From NCBI RefSeq assembly GCF_014696135.1, contig NZ_JACJPP010000007.1:888017-952016 (forward strand): a DNA stretch of 64,000 nucleotides, given 5' to 3'. Below are positions 48,767 through 57,832 of this stretch, in pieces (positions within the stretch are counted from its first letter, which is position 1; every line of letters begins with the position of its first letter). The notes below the pieces were generated by a model that was given only the letters and a program-made list of their open reading frames with translations, did not search any database and had not been told where the DNA came from. The DNA comes from Nodosilinea sp. FACHB-141. Its GTDB lineage: Bacteria; Cyanobacteriota; Cyanobacteriia; Phormidesmidales; Phormidesmidaceae. Made by a program: the position numbers and the translations under genes.

Positions 48767-49168
48767 ATGGTGGTGTACGTGCTGTTGTTTAATGCCCGCA
48801 CCGACAACGAGGGTATTCATGCCGAAACCATTAACGGGCAGAACATAATCTTGATGTTTGAGCATGAGGACGACGCCATCCGCTATGCCCTGATGCTGGA
48901 GGCTCAAGACTTTCCAGAGGCCACCGTGGAGGGGTTCGACCAGGCTGAAATTGAAGAATTTTGCGAATCTGCTGAGTACGGCTATCGCCTGGTACCTGAG
49001 GGCACCCTGGCGGTACCCCCCGATCAAACCCTCGAGGAAATTACCTGGGACCCCGACGATCCCGATGCCGTTGCTCCGCTGGCCGACAGTGCTCCGCCCA
49101 CCGACGATGGCGGCCTTTCTCAAGCCGAGCTAGACCGCATGCGCCAGCAGCTTGAGAAACTGCTCTAG
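48767..49168 (+). CDS. DUF3110 family protein
   Basis: The first half of this 133-residue protein matches the DUF3110 family of cyanobacteria and plastids: MVVYVLLFNARTDNEGIHAE, VLMFEHEDDAIRYALMLEAQ-like and DFPEATVEGFD. The second half is acidic and ends in a short helix, LSQAELDRMRQQLEKLL. No known catalytic role. The start follows a purine-poor region; GATAGGGCC upstream may be the ribosome site. It is followed within 11 bases by the DUF4870-like gene, forming an operon that probably continues into murQ. Confidence 0.88.
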   Translation: MVVYVLLFNARTDNEGIHAETINGQNIILMFEHEDDAIRYALMLEAQDFPEATVEGFDQAEIEEFCESAEYGYRLVPEGTLAVPPDQTLEEITWDPDDPDAVAPLADSAPPTDDGGLSQAELDRMRQQLEKLL

Positions 49169-49179
49169 GGTCACGAGCA

Positions 49180-50073
49180 ATGTCAACGCCTACCTCAACC
49201 CTGATTGCCCGAGCCCGCCAGGGCGATGCCCACGCGATCGCCCAGTTACTGACTCCTTCTTTGTCCGCCGGTGTGGTCGCTCGTGGCCAGTGGCGGGGCA
49301 CCATGCTCCACCTCGATTTAGAAGCTGAGACGGCTATCCCTCAAAACCTGGTGGTGCCCCATATTCGCCGTGGGCTGATGCGCCTGGGGTTAACTTGCCC
49401 CATAGATGGCGTGTGGGTCAGCGGGCGACAAACCGGTGCTGACACCGCCGACTGGCAAGAATGCTTCAGTCTCACGGGTGCGTTCAACCCAGCGGATGCT
49501 CAGGCGGCTGGAGCGGCTGAGGATGCTATCAGTGCAAGTCCGCCTGCTGCCGCGGAGAACGCTGAGTCAACAGCACTGCTACAGGATTTTTCGACTGAGG
49601 AGTCGGATCCCCCGCCGGTCGTCAGCACGCCGCCAGCGCATTCCGCTTCAGACAAGGACAGGGAGGGGATGCCAAACGCGACCCTAGTCGCGCTGACTCA
49701 CTTGGTGCCGCTGGTGAGCTATCTGGCGGTTGGTGGCCAGTGGCTAGGGGGATGGCCGCTGTTTTGGGGAAGTTCGTTTTTGCTGCCCTGGCGGTTAGTG
49801 GCACCCCTAGCGCTGCTGTTAGCTAAAGGCGCGGGATCTGGGGCAAATCCCAATGCTGCCTTCGTTCAGAGTCAAGCCAAAGCGGCTCTGAACTTTCAGC
49901 TAACGATGCTCATTGCTTGGATCGTGACCATTGCGCTGATGTTTGTTTTGGTAGGCTTTTTGCTGGTAGTGCCCCTGGCCCTGATCGAAATCGTCAGCTG
50001 CATTGTGGCAACGACTCAGGCCGCTGAGGGCAAGCCCGTCCGATATGCGATCGCCATTCGGTTTGTGCGCTAG
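49180..50073 (+). CDS. Membrane protein with DUF4870-like C-terminus
   Basis: The N-terminal half of this 297-residue protein (about 1-105) is soluble, starting LIARARQGDAHAIAQLL and containing a Q/R-rich GTMLHLDLEAETAIP segment, possibly a substrate or protein-binding part. A Ser/Glu-rich linker (about 105-165) follows. The C-terminal part (about 165-297) has three or four hydrophobic helices with LVALTHLVPLVSYLAVGGQ, SQAKAALNFQLTMLIAW and a final RYAIAIRFVR, the pattern of DUF4870 (Tic20-like) membrane proteins. Such proteins are of unknown function. The gene lies between DUF3110 and murQ on the same strand with short gaps (11 and 43 bases). Confidence 0.8.
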   Translation: MSTPTSTLIARARQGDAHAIAQLLTPSLSAGVVARGQWRGTMLHLDLEAETAIPQNLVVPHIRRGLMRLGLTCPIDGVWVSGRQTGADTADWQECFSLTGAFNPADAQAAGAAEDAISASPPAAAENAESTALLQDFSTEESDPPPVVSTPPAHSASDKDREGMPNATLVALTHLVPLVSYLAVGGQWLGGWPLFWGSSFLLPWRLVAPLALLLAKGAGSGANPNAAFVQSQAKAALNFQLTMLIAWIVTIALMFVLVGFLLVVPLALIEIVSCIVATTQAAEGKPVRYAIAIRFVR

Positions 50074-50116
50074 ACCCGCCATCCCTTACATTAGCGGCAT
50101 TGTATATGCCTTCTGG

Positions 50117-51076
50117 ATGCTGCCTGTGACCGCTAATTCTTCCCTTGCTAACCCTGCCGACCCCGCCGATCGCGGCCACCTGCTGACTGAGCAAGCCAAC
50201 CCCCGCAGTGCCCAGCTCGATCGGCTCAGCGCGCTGGAACTCGTTGATTTGTTTAACGGTGAAGACCAACGTACCCTAGCGGCGATTGCTGGGGCTAGGG
50301 AAGCGCTGGCAGCAGCGATCGATGCCGCTAGCGAGGCGCTGCGCCAGGGGGGGCGGCTGTTTTATGTGGGCGCAGGCACCAGCGGTCGTCTGGGGGTGCT
50401 CGATGCGGCAGAGTGCCCGCCCACCTTTTGCACCCCGCCTGAGCTAGTGCAAGGCATTATCGCCGGAGGATCTGGGGCGCTAGTGAAAAGCTCGGAGGGG
50501 CTGGAGGATATTGCTGAAGACGGGGCAGCGGCGATCGCCGAGCGCGACGTGCAGTCCCACGATGTGGTGGTGGGCATCACCGCTGGGGGCACGACGCCCT
50601 ACGTCCAGGGGGCGATCGCCGCTGCGAATCAACGCGGTGCCACCACCGTGTTTATGGCCTGCGTGCCCGCTGACCAGGTGCCCACCGAAGCCGACATTGA
50701 CATTCGTCTGCTGGTTGGCCCAGAGCTGCTGGCAGGCTCGACCCGGCTCAAGGCGGGCACAGCCACCAAAATGGCCCTCAACATTCTCTCGACGGGGGTG
50801 ATGGTGCGCCTGGGCAAGGTTTACGGCAACCGCATGGTCGATGTGGCGGTGACTAATACCAAACTGCGCGATCGCGCCCTGCGCATTCTCTGTGATCTGA
50901 CCGATCTCGACCGTGAGGCCGCCGCTGGCCTACTCGATCGCAGCCACCAGCAGGTCAAACTGGCTCTGATGATGCACCTAGGCAACCTCGATGCCCAGGC
51001 GGCGGCTGAGCGCTTAGCTCAGCACCAGGGGCAGCTGCGGCAGGCTTTGACTGACAGAGCCGAGGGAGAGGCCTAA
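50117..51076 (+). CDS. murQ: N-acetylmuramic acid 6-phosphate etherase
   Basis: MurQ cleaves the lactyl ether of MurNAc-6-phosphate to GlcNAc-6-phosphate, a step in peptidoglycan recycling or in use of imported MurNAc. The 319-residue protein shows the SIS-domain core GGRLFYVGAGTSGRLGVLDA (about 83-102), CPPTFCTPPELVQGIIAGG and GITAGGTTPYVQGAI, with catalytic acids in SSEGLEDIAEDGA and the helical C-terminal part (about 255-315). I chose ATG 50117; the longer frame overlaps the preceding gene and has no family match. It is the last gene of the DUF3110 operon. Its end overlaps the convergent pentapeptide gene by four bases. Its product GlcNAc-6-P is also what the PTS 20 kb away would make if GlcNAc is its substrate. 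Confidence 0.95.
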   Translation: MLPVTANSSLANPADPADRGHLLTEQANPRSAQLDRLSALELVDLFNGEDQRTLAAIAGAREALAAAIDAASEALRQGGRLFYVGAGTSGRLGVLDAAECPPTFCTPPELVQGIIAGGSGALVKSSEGLEDIAEDGAAAIAERDVQSHDVVVGITAGGTTPYVQGAIAAANQRGATTVFMACVPADQVPTEADIDIRLLVGPELLAGSTRLKAGTATKMALNILSTGVMVRLGKVYGNRMVDVAVTNTKLRDRALRILCDLTDLDREAAAGLLDRSHQQVKLALMMHLGNLDAQAAAERLAQHQGQLRQALTDRAEGEA

Positions 51077-51663
51077 ACCTTGGAGGACAGCTCGGGGTGA
51101 GGTGGTTCGGCTTCGTCTAGCCAGGCGCGATCGAGGCGAGTGCCCTCAAGCTGGGCAAGCCCTAGAGTTGTATTCCGCAGGTTGGCGCCAGTGAGGTCGG
51201 CACCGCGCAGATCGGCGTCTGTGAGGTCGGCACCGCGCAAATCGGCGTAGCTGAGGTTGGCGTTGCGCAGGTCAGCGCCAATGAGAGTGCTGTAGTGCAG
51301 GGTGGCCAGGCGTAAGTCGCTACAGCGCAGGTTAGCCCCCGTTAGGTTGACCCGGCTGAGTTCAGCTCGAATCAAAACCGCACGAGCCAGGTCGGCACCT
51401 TCGAGATCGGCATTTTCTAAATTGGCGCGCCACAGATTGCAGCCGCCCAGTTTAGCCCCGGCCAGCATGGCCCGGTGTAGATTGATCGATGCCAGATTGG
51501 CCTGGCCCAAATTGATACCGGGCAACTCTAGTCCAGGCATCCATGCTTCGTGGAAATCGAGGTGGCTAAAATCGCGGCGACCAGCGGCATACAGGTCTAA
51601 TACTTGGTCCATGGTTACGGGGATGGATTGAGAATCCATAGGACTGTTACTACCCATCGACAC
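51073..51663 (-). CDS. Pentapeptide-repeat protein
   Basis: From about residue 50 this 196-residue protein consists of tandem A(N/D)LXX units (for example LGQANLASINLHRAMLAGAK and NLSYADLRGADLTDADLRGA), which fold into a right-handed quadrilateral beta helix. The N-terminal 45 residues are different, with VTMDQVLDLYAAGRRDF, a short helical adaptor. Around 25 units are recognisable. Such proteins in cyanobacteria are abundant; some mimic DNA and act on gyrase, but no such role can be inferred here. No signal peptide or membrane span is evident. It is convergent with murQ, with a 4-base overlap. Confidence 0.93.
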   Translation of the reverse strand: MSMGSNSPMDSQSIPVTMDQVLDLYAAGRRDFSHLDFHEAWMPGLELPGINLGQANLASINLHRAMLAGAKLGGCNLWRANLENADLEGADLARAVLIRAELSRVNLTGANLRCSDLRLATLHYSTLIGADLRNANLSYADLRGADLTDADLRGADLTGANLRNTTLGLAQLEGTRLDRAWLDEAEPPHPELSSKV

Positions 51664-52093
51664 TACTCCAGCCGGTTCTGCCGTTCGGGCAGATGATCGC
51701 TCACCCGCTTTCGGATGACCTCAACACGTTGCTAATTGCTACACATTTGTAAACTAATGTAACAACTTCTTGTCCTCGTGGCAAGCGCAGCAATAGATGC
51801 CGACCTTGGCTACAAAAGCTGTCGGCAACTTGAAATCTGCAAAGCGCTTTAATCCACTTTGCTTGTCTGCATATCTAAATGCCCACAGGCAGACTAACCC
51901 GGCTGAAGGAATCAATCAGCCAAAATTATTGCTGTGGTCTTTAGTGGCCTTCGGCTTTGGCAGAAGCTTTAGGGGCAGTTGCTCGGCAGGGCACTCTTCC
52001 TGTGTTGGAGCCTTGGGCCAAAGGGTGAGAAGGCCGACTTTGCCAAGTTCACGGGGCTTGCCCAACTGATGCTTTTCTACCTCCGCTAAGCAA
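51664..52093. other. Intergenic region, no gene supported
   Basis: These 430 bases separate the pentapeptide-repeat gene start and the rhomboid stop, both on the minus strand. A 68-codon minus-strand frame overlaps 51916-52122 but has no ribosome site or recognisable family. The block 51720-51880 is A+T-rich and likely contains the pentapeptide gene promoter. Nothing else is evident. Confidence 0.5.
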
Positions 52094-52825
52094 CTACTCG
52101 GCGCTTGGTGTCTCAGCGCCAACCTCTAGACTAGGCTGGCTAAACAGACCAAATACGGGGCCCACCAGCGCCCCAATGGCAAAGCCGCCGGCGTGGGCCC
52201 AATAGGCAATACCGCCGCTTTCCATACCGATCATGGCCGGAGCCCCAAGGCTGGCGAAGCCGTAGAATGCCTGCTGCACAAACCAAATGCCCAGATAAAA
52301 TAACGCCGGAATTCTCAGCGGTAGAGGAAAAGGCCCTAGGGGTACCAGGGTGAGAATGCGCACCTCTGGGAAACGGAAGATGTAGGCCCCCATGACGCCC
52401 GCGATCGCGCCGCTGGCCCCCAAAGACGGAATCTCTGAACCCATGGCAAAGAACCACTGAGCTAGGTTAGCCAGCACGCCGCACAGCAGGTAAAACACCA
52501 AAAACCGCCCGTGCCCCATTTGGTCTTCGACGTTATTGCCAAAGATCCACAGGTAGAGCATGTTGCCGGCCACATGCAAAAAGCCACCGTGGAGAAACTG
52601 GCTGGTGAATATGGTCACCCATTCTTCAGCGTTGGGGGCTGAGACTCCCGTAGTGAAGCTAGTGGAAAGTTCGTCGGGCACTAAGGCCCAGCTGTGGAAA
52701 AAATCGGTTAATCCGTAGGCGGGCAAGCTGAGCTCATAGACAAAAATGGCTATGTTGAGCGCAATCAGCCCGTAGGTGACGTAGGGCGTACGCTGACCTG
52801 GGTTGTAGTCTTTTAGGGGTACCAC
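52094..52825 (-). CDS. Rhomboid-family intramembrane serine protease
   Basis: This 243-residue membrane protease cuts single-span membrane proteins within the bilayer. I chose GTG 52825, preceded by GAGG at six bases, giving the usual family start VVPLKDYNPGQRTPYVTYG; the long upstream frame from 53146 is unlikely to be coded. Six to seven spans are predicted. The catalytic Ser is in SLGASGAIAGVMGAY and the His in IAYWAHAGGFAIGAL, with the L1 loop mark FLHGGFLHVAGNMLYLWIFG. The substrate is unknown. It is divergent from the DUF1574 lipoprotein gene. Confidence 0.92.
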   Translation of the reverse strand: MVPLKDYNPGQRTPYVTYGLIALNIAIFVYELSLPAYGLTDFFHSWALVPDELSTSFTTGVSAPNAEEWVTIFTSQFLHGGFLHVAGNMLYLWIFGNNVEDQMGHGRFLVFYLLCGVLANLAQWFFAMGSEIPSLGASGAIAGVMGAYIFRFPEVRILTLVPLGPFPLPLRIPALFYLGIWFVQQAFYGFASLGAPAMIGMESGGIAYWAHAGGFAIGALVGPVFGLFSQPSLEVGAETPSAE

Positions 52826-53227
52826 CAGTGACCTCGCAAATAGTGCTGGAGACAAAGACACTATTACAGAGTGTTCAAAAAATGAAAATCTGTCTCTGGT
52901 TGGCCTTTGCGCCAGAGCTAGCGGCCTGCCGGTAGCAGAATGAACTCGGTATGTGGTGCTCGTGAGGCAATTGTCGTTGCGCCTGAAAGCCACCTGGATT
53001 TTGAATGCGGGGTTTGAGAATGCGATCGCTGGCGACCGACACAGATAGCTAAACTCAGAAGGAGCATGAAACCTGCTCTCACTATCCGTTTTGGGCAAGG
53101 GTATGGAGGTGAAGATCCAATGGGAATGCTGTCTGCTCAGCGACACAATTTTCTACACTGGGATGAGGGGCTGGGGCACAGCACTATTTCTAGGAACTAC
53201 CATTCGTCACCACGCCCTCGAACAGCC
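52826..53227. other. Divergent intergenic region
   Basis: These 402 bases lie between the rhomboid and DUF1574 starts. An open frame continues upstream of each chosen start (to 53146 and 53066) and the two overlap, but neither shows conserved sequence or a Shine-Dalgarno at its outer codon, so I treat the stretch as promoter DNA. No repeat or RNA gene is seen. Confidence 0.5.
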
Positions 53228-54733
53228 ATGACTAAACTCTTCACTTCTCGCGCTGGGTTAGTGATATCGCTGTCGTTGGGCACGCTGCTCTCCTGCTGCA
53301 TTGGCCCTCCTGGCCCTCAAGGCATGCCCAAGGCTGGCAACGGCGAAGCGGCGGCAGCGGTGCCCGCTGACCCCTGGCATGGGGCCATTGGTGAAGCCAA
53401 CCGAGCCAGCCAGCTAGCGGCAACCGCTGCGACCGCTGCCCAATGGCAGCAGGTGGCCGGGGCCTGGGGGCGATCGCTGACCCTGCTGCAAACCATCCCT
53501 GCCGATGACCCCCGCCATGTCTTTAGCCAGCGCAAGGCCCGCGAATATCAACAAAACTTGCTGCTGGCTTACCAAAAAGCCGATCAGCAGGGGCTGCCCC
53601 GCGCCTTTCCGGCCTTAGGCAGCGATGTGCTCGATGAGCAAGCCAGCCTTTACCGGGCCTACGTTGCGGCGCAGGGACCGCCAGATGTGCTGATTGTAGG
53701 CAGTTCGCGATCGCTGCAAGGCATTGACCCCCAGGTATTGCAACAGGCGCTGGCGGTGGAGGGCTACCCTGGCTTAAGGGTTTACAACTTTAGCGTTAAC
53801 GGCGCCACAGCCCAGGTGGTGAGCTTTGTCACCCGGCAGCTGTTGGCCACCGACCTGCACCCTCGGCTAATTGTCTGGGCTGAGGGCTCCCGCGCTTTCA
53901 ACAGCGGCCGGCTTGACCGCACCTTTGCCGAAATTTTGGCGTCTCCAGGCTATGCCGCCGTGCAGGAGGGCGCGAAGCTGACTCTGCAAGCCCAAACCCC
54001 TTCTGCCTCTGCCCCCGAGGATCTCACCGAGGCGTCCGCTGAAGCTGGCGCGTCCTCTGAAGACAACGAGGATTCTGAAGCTGAAGTGTCTGAACCAATC
54101 TTTGAAGATGGGACTGAGCCCGCTGAAGAGTCTGAGGAAGCCGCTGAAGAATCTACTAAAACCCCCGACAACGCTTCAGAAACTTCATCTGAAACAGCCG
54201 TCGCCAGCTATGGAACGGTACCGCTGACCGCAATTAATTCTCAAGGTTTTTTAGCTGTTAACGATCAGTTCAACCCAGCGGTGTATTACCGTCGCTTTCC
54301 TCGGGTGCGCGGCCAGTACGACGATGCCTACCGTGCCTTTCGCTTGGAGGGGGTGCAGACATTATCTTTGGCAGCGATGACCCAATTTTTGGAGAGTCAA
54401 GGCATTCCATTGGTGTTTGTGAACTTGCCCCTCAGCAACGACTACCTAGACGAGGCACGTACGCCTTACGAGCGCCAGTTTCAACGGTTTTTGCAGACCT
54501 GGGCTAACCGAGGTGCCTTTACTTTGGTGGATCGGTTAGAGGAGTGGCGCTGGCAGTCTCACCTATTTGCTGACCCCAGCCATGTCAACCGCTACGGGGC
54601 GCGGGAGATGGCCCGACTGCTAGCCGCCGAGCGCCGCATTCCCTGGCCCCAAGCCGAGTCGCCTGACGAGGCCGATACCCCAACTGAAGCTGAGACGGAA
54701 AGCTCTGACAATTCGTCTCCACCAGGAGAGTAA
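53228..54733 (+). CDS. DUF1574-type SGNH lipoprotein with acidic insert
   Basis: This 501-residue protein is probably envelope-anchored. I chose ATG 53228, which gives a lipoprotein signal (LVISLSLGTLLSC then Cys). The fold is SGNH/GDSL-like: block I VLIVGSSRSLQGI (Ser near 157-161) and the catalytic-site DPSHVNRYGARE near 448. These are features of cyanobacterial DUF1574 and AlgX/O-acetyltransferase-like proteins. Between them, around residues 262-335, is a run of Glu/Ser/Ala/Asp (SSEDNEDSEAEVSEPIF) that splits the domain and is probably flexible. A second acidic tail ends the protein. Action on a polysaccharide is likely but unproven. No neighbouring polysaccharide gene supports a pathway. 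Confidence 0.75.
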   Translation: MTKLFTSRAGLVISLSLGTLLSCCIGPPGPQGMPKAGNGEAAAAVPADPWHGAIGEANRASQLAATAATAAQWQQVAGAWGRSLTLLQTIPADDPRHVFSQRKAREYQQNLLLAYQKADQQGLPRAFPALGSDVLDEQASLYRAYVAAQGPPDVLIVGSSRSLQGIDPQVLQQALAVEGYPGLRVYNFSVNGATAQVVSFVTRQLLATDLHPRLIVWAEGSRAFNSGRLDRTFAEILASPGYAAVQEGAKLTLQAQTPSASAPEDLTEASAEAGASSEDNEDSEAEVSEPIFEDGTEPAEESEEAAEESTKTPDNASETSSETAVASYGTVPLTAINSQGFLAVNDQFNPAVYYRRFPRVRGQYDDAYRAFRLEGVQTLSLAAMTQFLESQGIPLVFVNLPLSNDYLDEARTPYERQFQRFLQTWANRGAFTLVDRLEEWRWQSHLFADPSHVNRYGAREMARLLAAERRIPWPQAESPDEADTPTEAETESSDNSSPPGE

Positions 54734-54749
54734 CCACCGTGGGACAGCG

Positions 54750-55373
54750 CTAGGAATCCTTGGTTTTTTGCCACTCGGCCAGCTCGCTGGGCGTGTTGAC
54801 GTTGACGAACATAGCTTCATCAATGTCGGGGATGGGGGCGATCGCCTGCTGATCGAGCCAGGCTTGCAGCGATCGCTCGCCGGTCGCCGCATACTGCTCT
54901 AAGGCATCCAGCGCGGCGACCCGGTAAAACCCACACAGCGGTTCCCAGCGGTGCTGACGTTTGGGCAGATAGGCCAGGTATTGTAGTTCCAGTTTGGCCA
55001 ATTGATTGCGCCAAGCCGTCAGTACTGCTGCCGATAGGTTGGGCATATCGCAGGCCAAGACCAGCACCCATTTGGGTGGCTCTGGTTGGGTTTTTAGAAC
55101 GTTTAGGGCTGTTATGAGCGCCATCAGCGGCCCCTGAAACGTGCCGGCTTGGCCTGGACTAGGAGTTTCTACGATAAAACCGATCGCATTGGGCAAGGTA
55201 GGGCGATAGCGATCGGGCCAGGGAGTAACGACAGACACGCGATCGGTACACTGCAGCGCAATCCGGCAGGTGCGCTGAATCAGCGTTTCTTCACCAATTG
55301 GAATCAGGCCTTTGTCGCGCCCCATCCGCGAGCTGCGGCCCCCCGCCAAAATCACGGTAGCCAGGAAGGTCAT
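54750..55373 (-). CDS. mobA: Molybdenum cofactor guanylyltransferase
   Basis: This 207-residue enzyme attaches GMP to molybdopterin, making the bis-MGD or MGD cofactor of nitrate reductase and related molybdoenzymes. The nucleotide-binding motif VILAGGRSSRMGRDKGLIPI is at residues 7-26, with LVLACDMPNL (about 103) and RWEPLCGFYRV (near 150). The length is that of MobA proteins. It is the last of three minus-strand genes with gaps of 12 bases and a 4-base overlap, probably one transcript. MsrP encoded 15 kb away uses molybdopterin without the nucleotide, so it is not a direct client; nitrate reductase elsewhere is the more likely one. Confidence 0.92.
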   Translation of the reverse strand: MTFLATVILAGGRSSRMGRDKGLIPIGEETLIQRTCRIALQCTDRVSVVTPWPDRYRPTLPNAIGFIVETPSPGQAGTFQGPLMALITALNVLKTQPEPPKWVLVLACDMPNLSAAVLTAWRNQLAKLELQYLAYLPKRQHRWEPLCGFYRVAALDALEQYAATGERSLQAWLDQQAIAPIPDIDEAMFVNVNTPSELAEWQKTKDS

Positions 55374-55385
55374 GTCATCGAGGCC

Positions 55386-55610
55386 CTACGCATCAATTTC
55401 GACTCGCTTAATGCGGGCCGTGTGTCCCGACCTAATGTGTACCTGAGTTTTGGGAATATCCAAGCCTTGGGCCAGCAGGACAATTAGCTCTTGGTTGGCC
55501 CTACCATCCTGGGGTGGGGCTTTGAGGTGGAGTAGCCAGCTGCCATCGTCGAGATGGACGGCTTTTTGCTGCTTGGCGTTGGGTTTCACCCGCACCGTCA
55601 GCACCGTCAT
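55386..55610 (-). CDS. DUF167 (YggU) family protein
   Basis: This small 74-residue protein starts at ATG 55610, which overlaps the previous gene stop in ATGA. The sequence MTVLTVRVKPNAKQQKAVHL opens the DUF167 fold; KAPPQDGRANQELIVLLAQG (about 32-51) is its most conserved part. It ends IRSGHTARIKRVEIDA. YggU-type proteins are widespread and of unknown biochemical role; a link to nucleic acid or ribosome quality is only suggestion. The coupled neighbours are a membrane protein upstream and mobA downstream. Confidence 0.9.
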   Translation of the reverse strand: MTVLTVRVKPNAKQQKAVHLDDGSWLLHLKAPPQDGRANQELIVLLAQGLDIPKTQVHIRSGHTARIKRVEIDA

Positions 55611-56323
55611 GCTTTGTTCTGGGCTATGGCACCCTGGGCAACCTTGCGCAGCCGGGCGGCATCGGCCCAAACCAGCCCCTTAAAGAAGTAGATGATGCCG
55701 GTGAGAAAGGCTAAAACCATATAAAACAGACGAATACCCCAGCCAGCCCCGTCAAAAATCATGGAGAACACGCCTGGCTCAATGCCGCTGAAGCGGGTGA
55801 GCTCGGAGCGAAACCACTTTTGGTCTTCAACCATGCGCTTGAGCTCAGCCACGGTGGCAGGCAGAATGGGCATCCGGGTCGTTGTGGTGTAATAGCCCCA
55901 AAAGCCCTGGCTGCCGCCTTCGCTGGAGAGCGCTTGGTTGGCCAGCGCCGTAATTTCTTGGCGAGACAGGCCTGACTCGGCGGTAAGCTGACTGAGCCAT
56001 AGGTGATGCCGTAGCCAGTAGCTGCTAAAAAACACCAGCGGCAGCACTATAACCAGGGCAATAGACTTAATCACCACAGAGGTTTTGGCGGCCAGGTGAC
56101 GCGAGGCTGCCCCCAGCCCAAAACCCAAAAAAGCAAATAATATAATGACGCTCAGCTCGACAATCTCAAGGCTTTTGAGCCAACCACCCAAAATGGGAAT
56201 GGGGTGCAAAAATGCCTCCGCTGCCCAAGTAATAAAAAACCGTGCTGCCAAGACAGCCGCAGTAATGGCAACAACCGTCAGCAAATACCGAGACACATTG
56301 GCTGAGGGGCGCGGGATGGGCAT
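55607..56323 (-). CDS. Conserved membrane protein, function unknown
   Basis: This 238-residue protein has five hydrophobic segments: YLLTVVAITAAVLAARFFITW (about 13-33), SVIILFAFLGFGLG (57-70), SIALVIVLPLVFFSSYW (87-103), MIFDGAGWGIRLFYMVLAF (188-206) and a following LTGIIYFFKGLVW. A central soluble loop has YYTTTTRMPILP and a polar VEDQKWFRSEL stretch. No motif of known function. The start ATG 56323 is preceded by a long AT-rich stretch; ATGA overlap with the DUF167 gene shows coupling. I recognise it only as a typical cyanobacterial hypothetical protein. Confidence 0.7.
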   Translation of the reverse strand: MPIPRPSANVSRYLLTVVAITAAVLAARFFITWAAEAFLHPIPILGGWLKSLEIVELSVIILFAFLGFGLGAASRHLAAKTSVVIKSIALVIVLPLVFFSSYWLRHHLWLSQLTAESGLSRQEITALANQALSSEGGSQGFWGYYTTTTRMPILPATVAELKRMVEDQKWFRSELTRFSGIEPGVFSMIFDGAGWGIRLFYMVLAFLTGIIYFFKGLVWADAARLRKVAQGAIAQNKA

Positions 56324-56430
56324 GGTTAGGAATGACGAAAACAGGGCGGGGGCAAATAATGCCCTTAATCATAATGGTGATTCGATATCTGGCTTTTAAT
56401 CGAGAAGAAAAGTTAGTTATCTAGATGGTA

Positions 56431-57531
56431 CTAAAGCTGGCTGACTCTCTCCAGTTGATGAGACGCAAAGGCTCCTTTTTCGGTCACGATCGCGGTAATT
56501 AAACCAGCTGGAGTAACGTCTGAGGCGGGGTTGTAAAATTCTGCGCCGTTGGGAGATGTGACGCGATCGCCCAGTTCGTAAATCTCCTCAGGGGGGTGTT
56601 CTGCGATCGCCATCCCTTCCCCACTGGCGATCATGAGATCAATGGTCGATGCCGAGGCTGCCACCACAAACGGAATGTTGTGGGCCTTGGCCACCAGGGC
56701 TAGGCTATAGGTGCCAATTTTGCTGAGGGTGTCGCCGTTGGCGGCAATGCGATCGGCGCCGGCCAGCACCCCGTGGATCAGCCCCCGCTGCATGCAGTGG
56801 GCCGCCATGCTGTCAGTTACTACAGTTACCGGAATGCCTTCCTGCACACATTCCCAGGCGGTGAGGCGCGAGCCTTGAAAGGTGGGGCGGGTTTCGGCAG
56901 CGTAAATGCGCTCTAGGCGGCCTGCTTGCCACAGCGATCGCATAATGCCCAGCGACGTGCCATAGCCCGAAGTCGCCAGCGCTCCATGGTTACAGTGGGT
57001 CAACAGAGTTAGCTTATCCGGGCTCTGGGGCAACACCGCAATGCCGTAGTCGCCGATGGCGTGACACAGGCTAAAATCCTCTGCCTGCATCGCCTGGGCC
57101 TCGGCCAAGAGCTGACCCCTGACCACCTCAATGGCGTCGCTGGAGTGGTGGGCCACCGCCAGCATTCTGTCTACCGCCCACTGCAGGTGGGCCTTGTCTG
57201 GCCGGGTCTGCTTAAACTGGTCGCCGATCGCCTCCAAGCGTTCCCAAAAGGCGATCGGGTCGTCGGTGTGAATCTCGGTCGCCCCTAGGTAAAGGCCGTA
57301 GGCGGCCGCTAACCCCATGGCCGAACCGCCCTGGACAATGCCAGAACGGAGCGATCGCACTACGTCGTCGCAGCGGCGAATTGACACAATGTTGTAGCGC
57401 TCCGGCAGCTGCCGCTGGTCGATCAACACCAAGTGATCGTCTTGCCACACCACCGGATAAACGTGGGTATCGCTAGGGGCCATCATCACAGTTTCGACGC
57501 AGTAAAAGGGCAGCCGTACAGCCAATGACAT
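56431..57531 (-). CDS. mtnA: S-methyl-5-thioribose-1-phosphate isomerase
   Basis: MtnA isomerises 5-methylthioribose-1-phosphate to the ribulose phosphate in methionine salvage. The 366-residue protein shows the eIF2B-like fold marks: YNIVSIRRCDDVVRSLRSGI (about 46-65), the active-site Cys in THCNHGALATSGYGTSLG, VVTDSMAAHCMQRG, and ADRIAANGDTLSKIGTYSLA with the catalytic Asp. The start is uncertain: ATG 57531 is the far one, while ATG 57486 (MAPSDT) also fits; neither has a good Shine-Dalgarno. No other methionine salvage gene is adjacent. It is transcribed alone, upstream of a three-gene minus-strand set separated by 107 bases. Confidence 0.95.
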   Translation of the reverse strand: MSLAVRLPFYCVETVMMAPSDTHVYPVVWQDDHLVLIDQRQLPERYNIVSIRRCDDVVRSLRSGIVQGGSAMGLAAAYGLYLGATEIHTDDPIAFWERLEAIGDQFKQTRPDKAHLQWAVDRMLAVAHHSSDAIEVVRGQLLAEAQAMQAEDFSLCHAIGDYGIAVLPQSPDKLTLLTHCNHGALATSGYGTSLGIMRSLWQAGRLERIYAAETRPTFQGSRLTAWECVQEGIPVTVVTDSMAAHCMQRGLIHGVLAGADRIAANGDTLSKIGTYSLALVAKAHNIPFVVAASASTIDLMIASGEGMAIAEHPPEEIYELGDRVTSPNGAEFYNPASDVTPAGLITAIVTEKGAFASHQLERVSQL

Positions 57532-57832
57532 TCAGTATGGGGGTTTCTGAGCCCCTGTCAATGCAGTTACCCTCCGTGAAGTCAGGGAGCAAGTCGTGGA
57601 CTAGTCAGTCCCGTCTATCGGCTACCACTGCTGGGGCTTGTCCCATAGCCGGCGAGATCTGGGTTGAGACAGCTTAAAGCGCCAAGATTCAAGCCTGTCG
57701 GGGAGGTTTTTTACTGTCCGCTCTTCTGTTTTCGTTCTTTTGCCTTACCTCAATTCCTTTATCTGGAGAGAGCACAAGGTGCTTGGCCTATTCCACGATC
57801 AAAATCTGGCTCTAATTTGGCGAGAAGGGCGT

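Noticed and set aside
51916..52122. A 68-codon minus-strand ORF between the pentapeptide-repeat and rhomboid genes
   Set aside because: No ribosome site, no recognisable family and it overlaps the rhomboid stop; probably chance.
52826..53146. N-terminal extension of the rhomboid protease
   Set aside because: The family start with its own Shine-Dalgarno is at 52825, and the upstream residues are not rhomboid-like.
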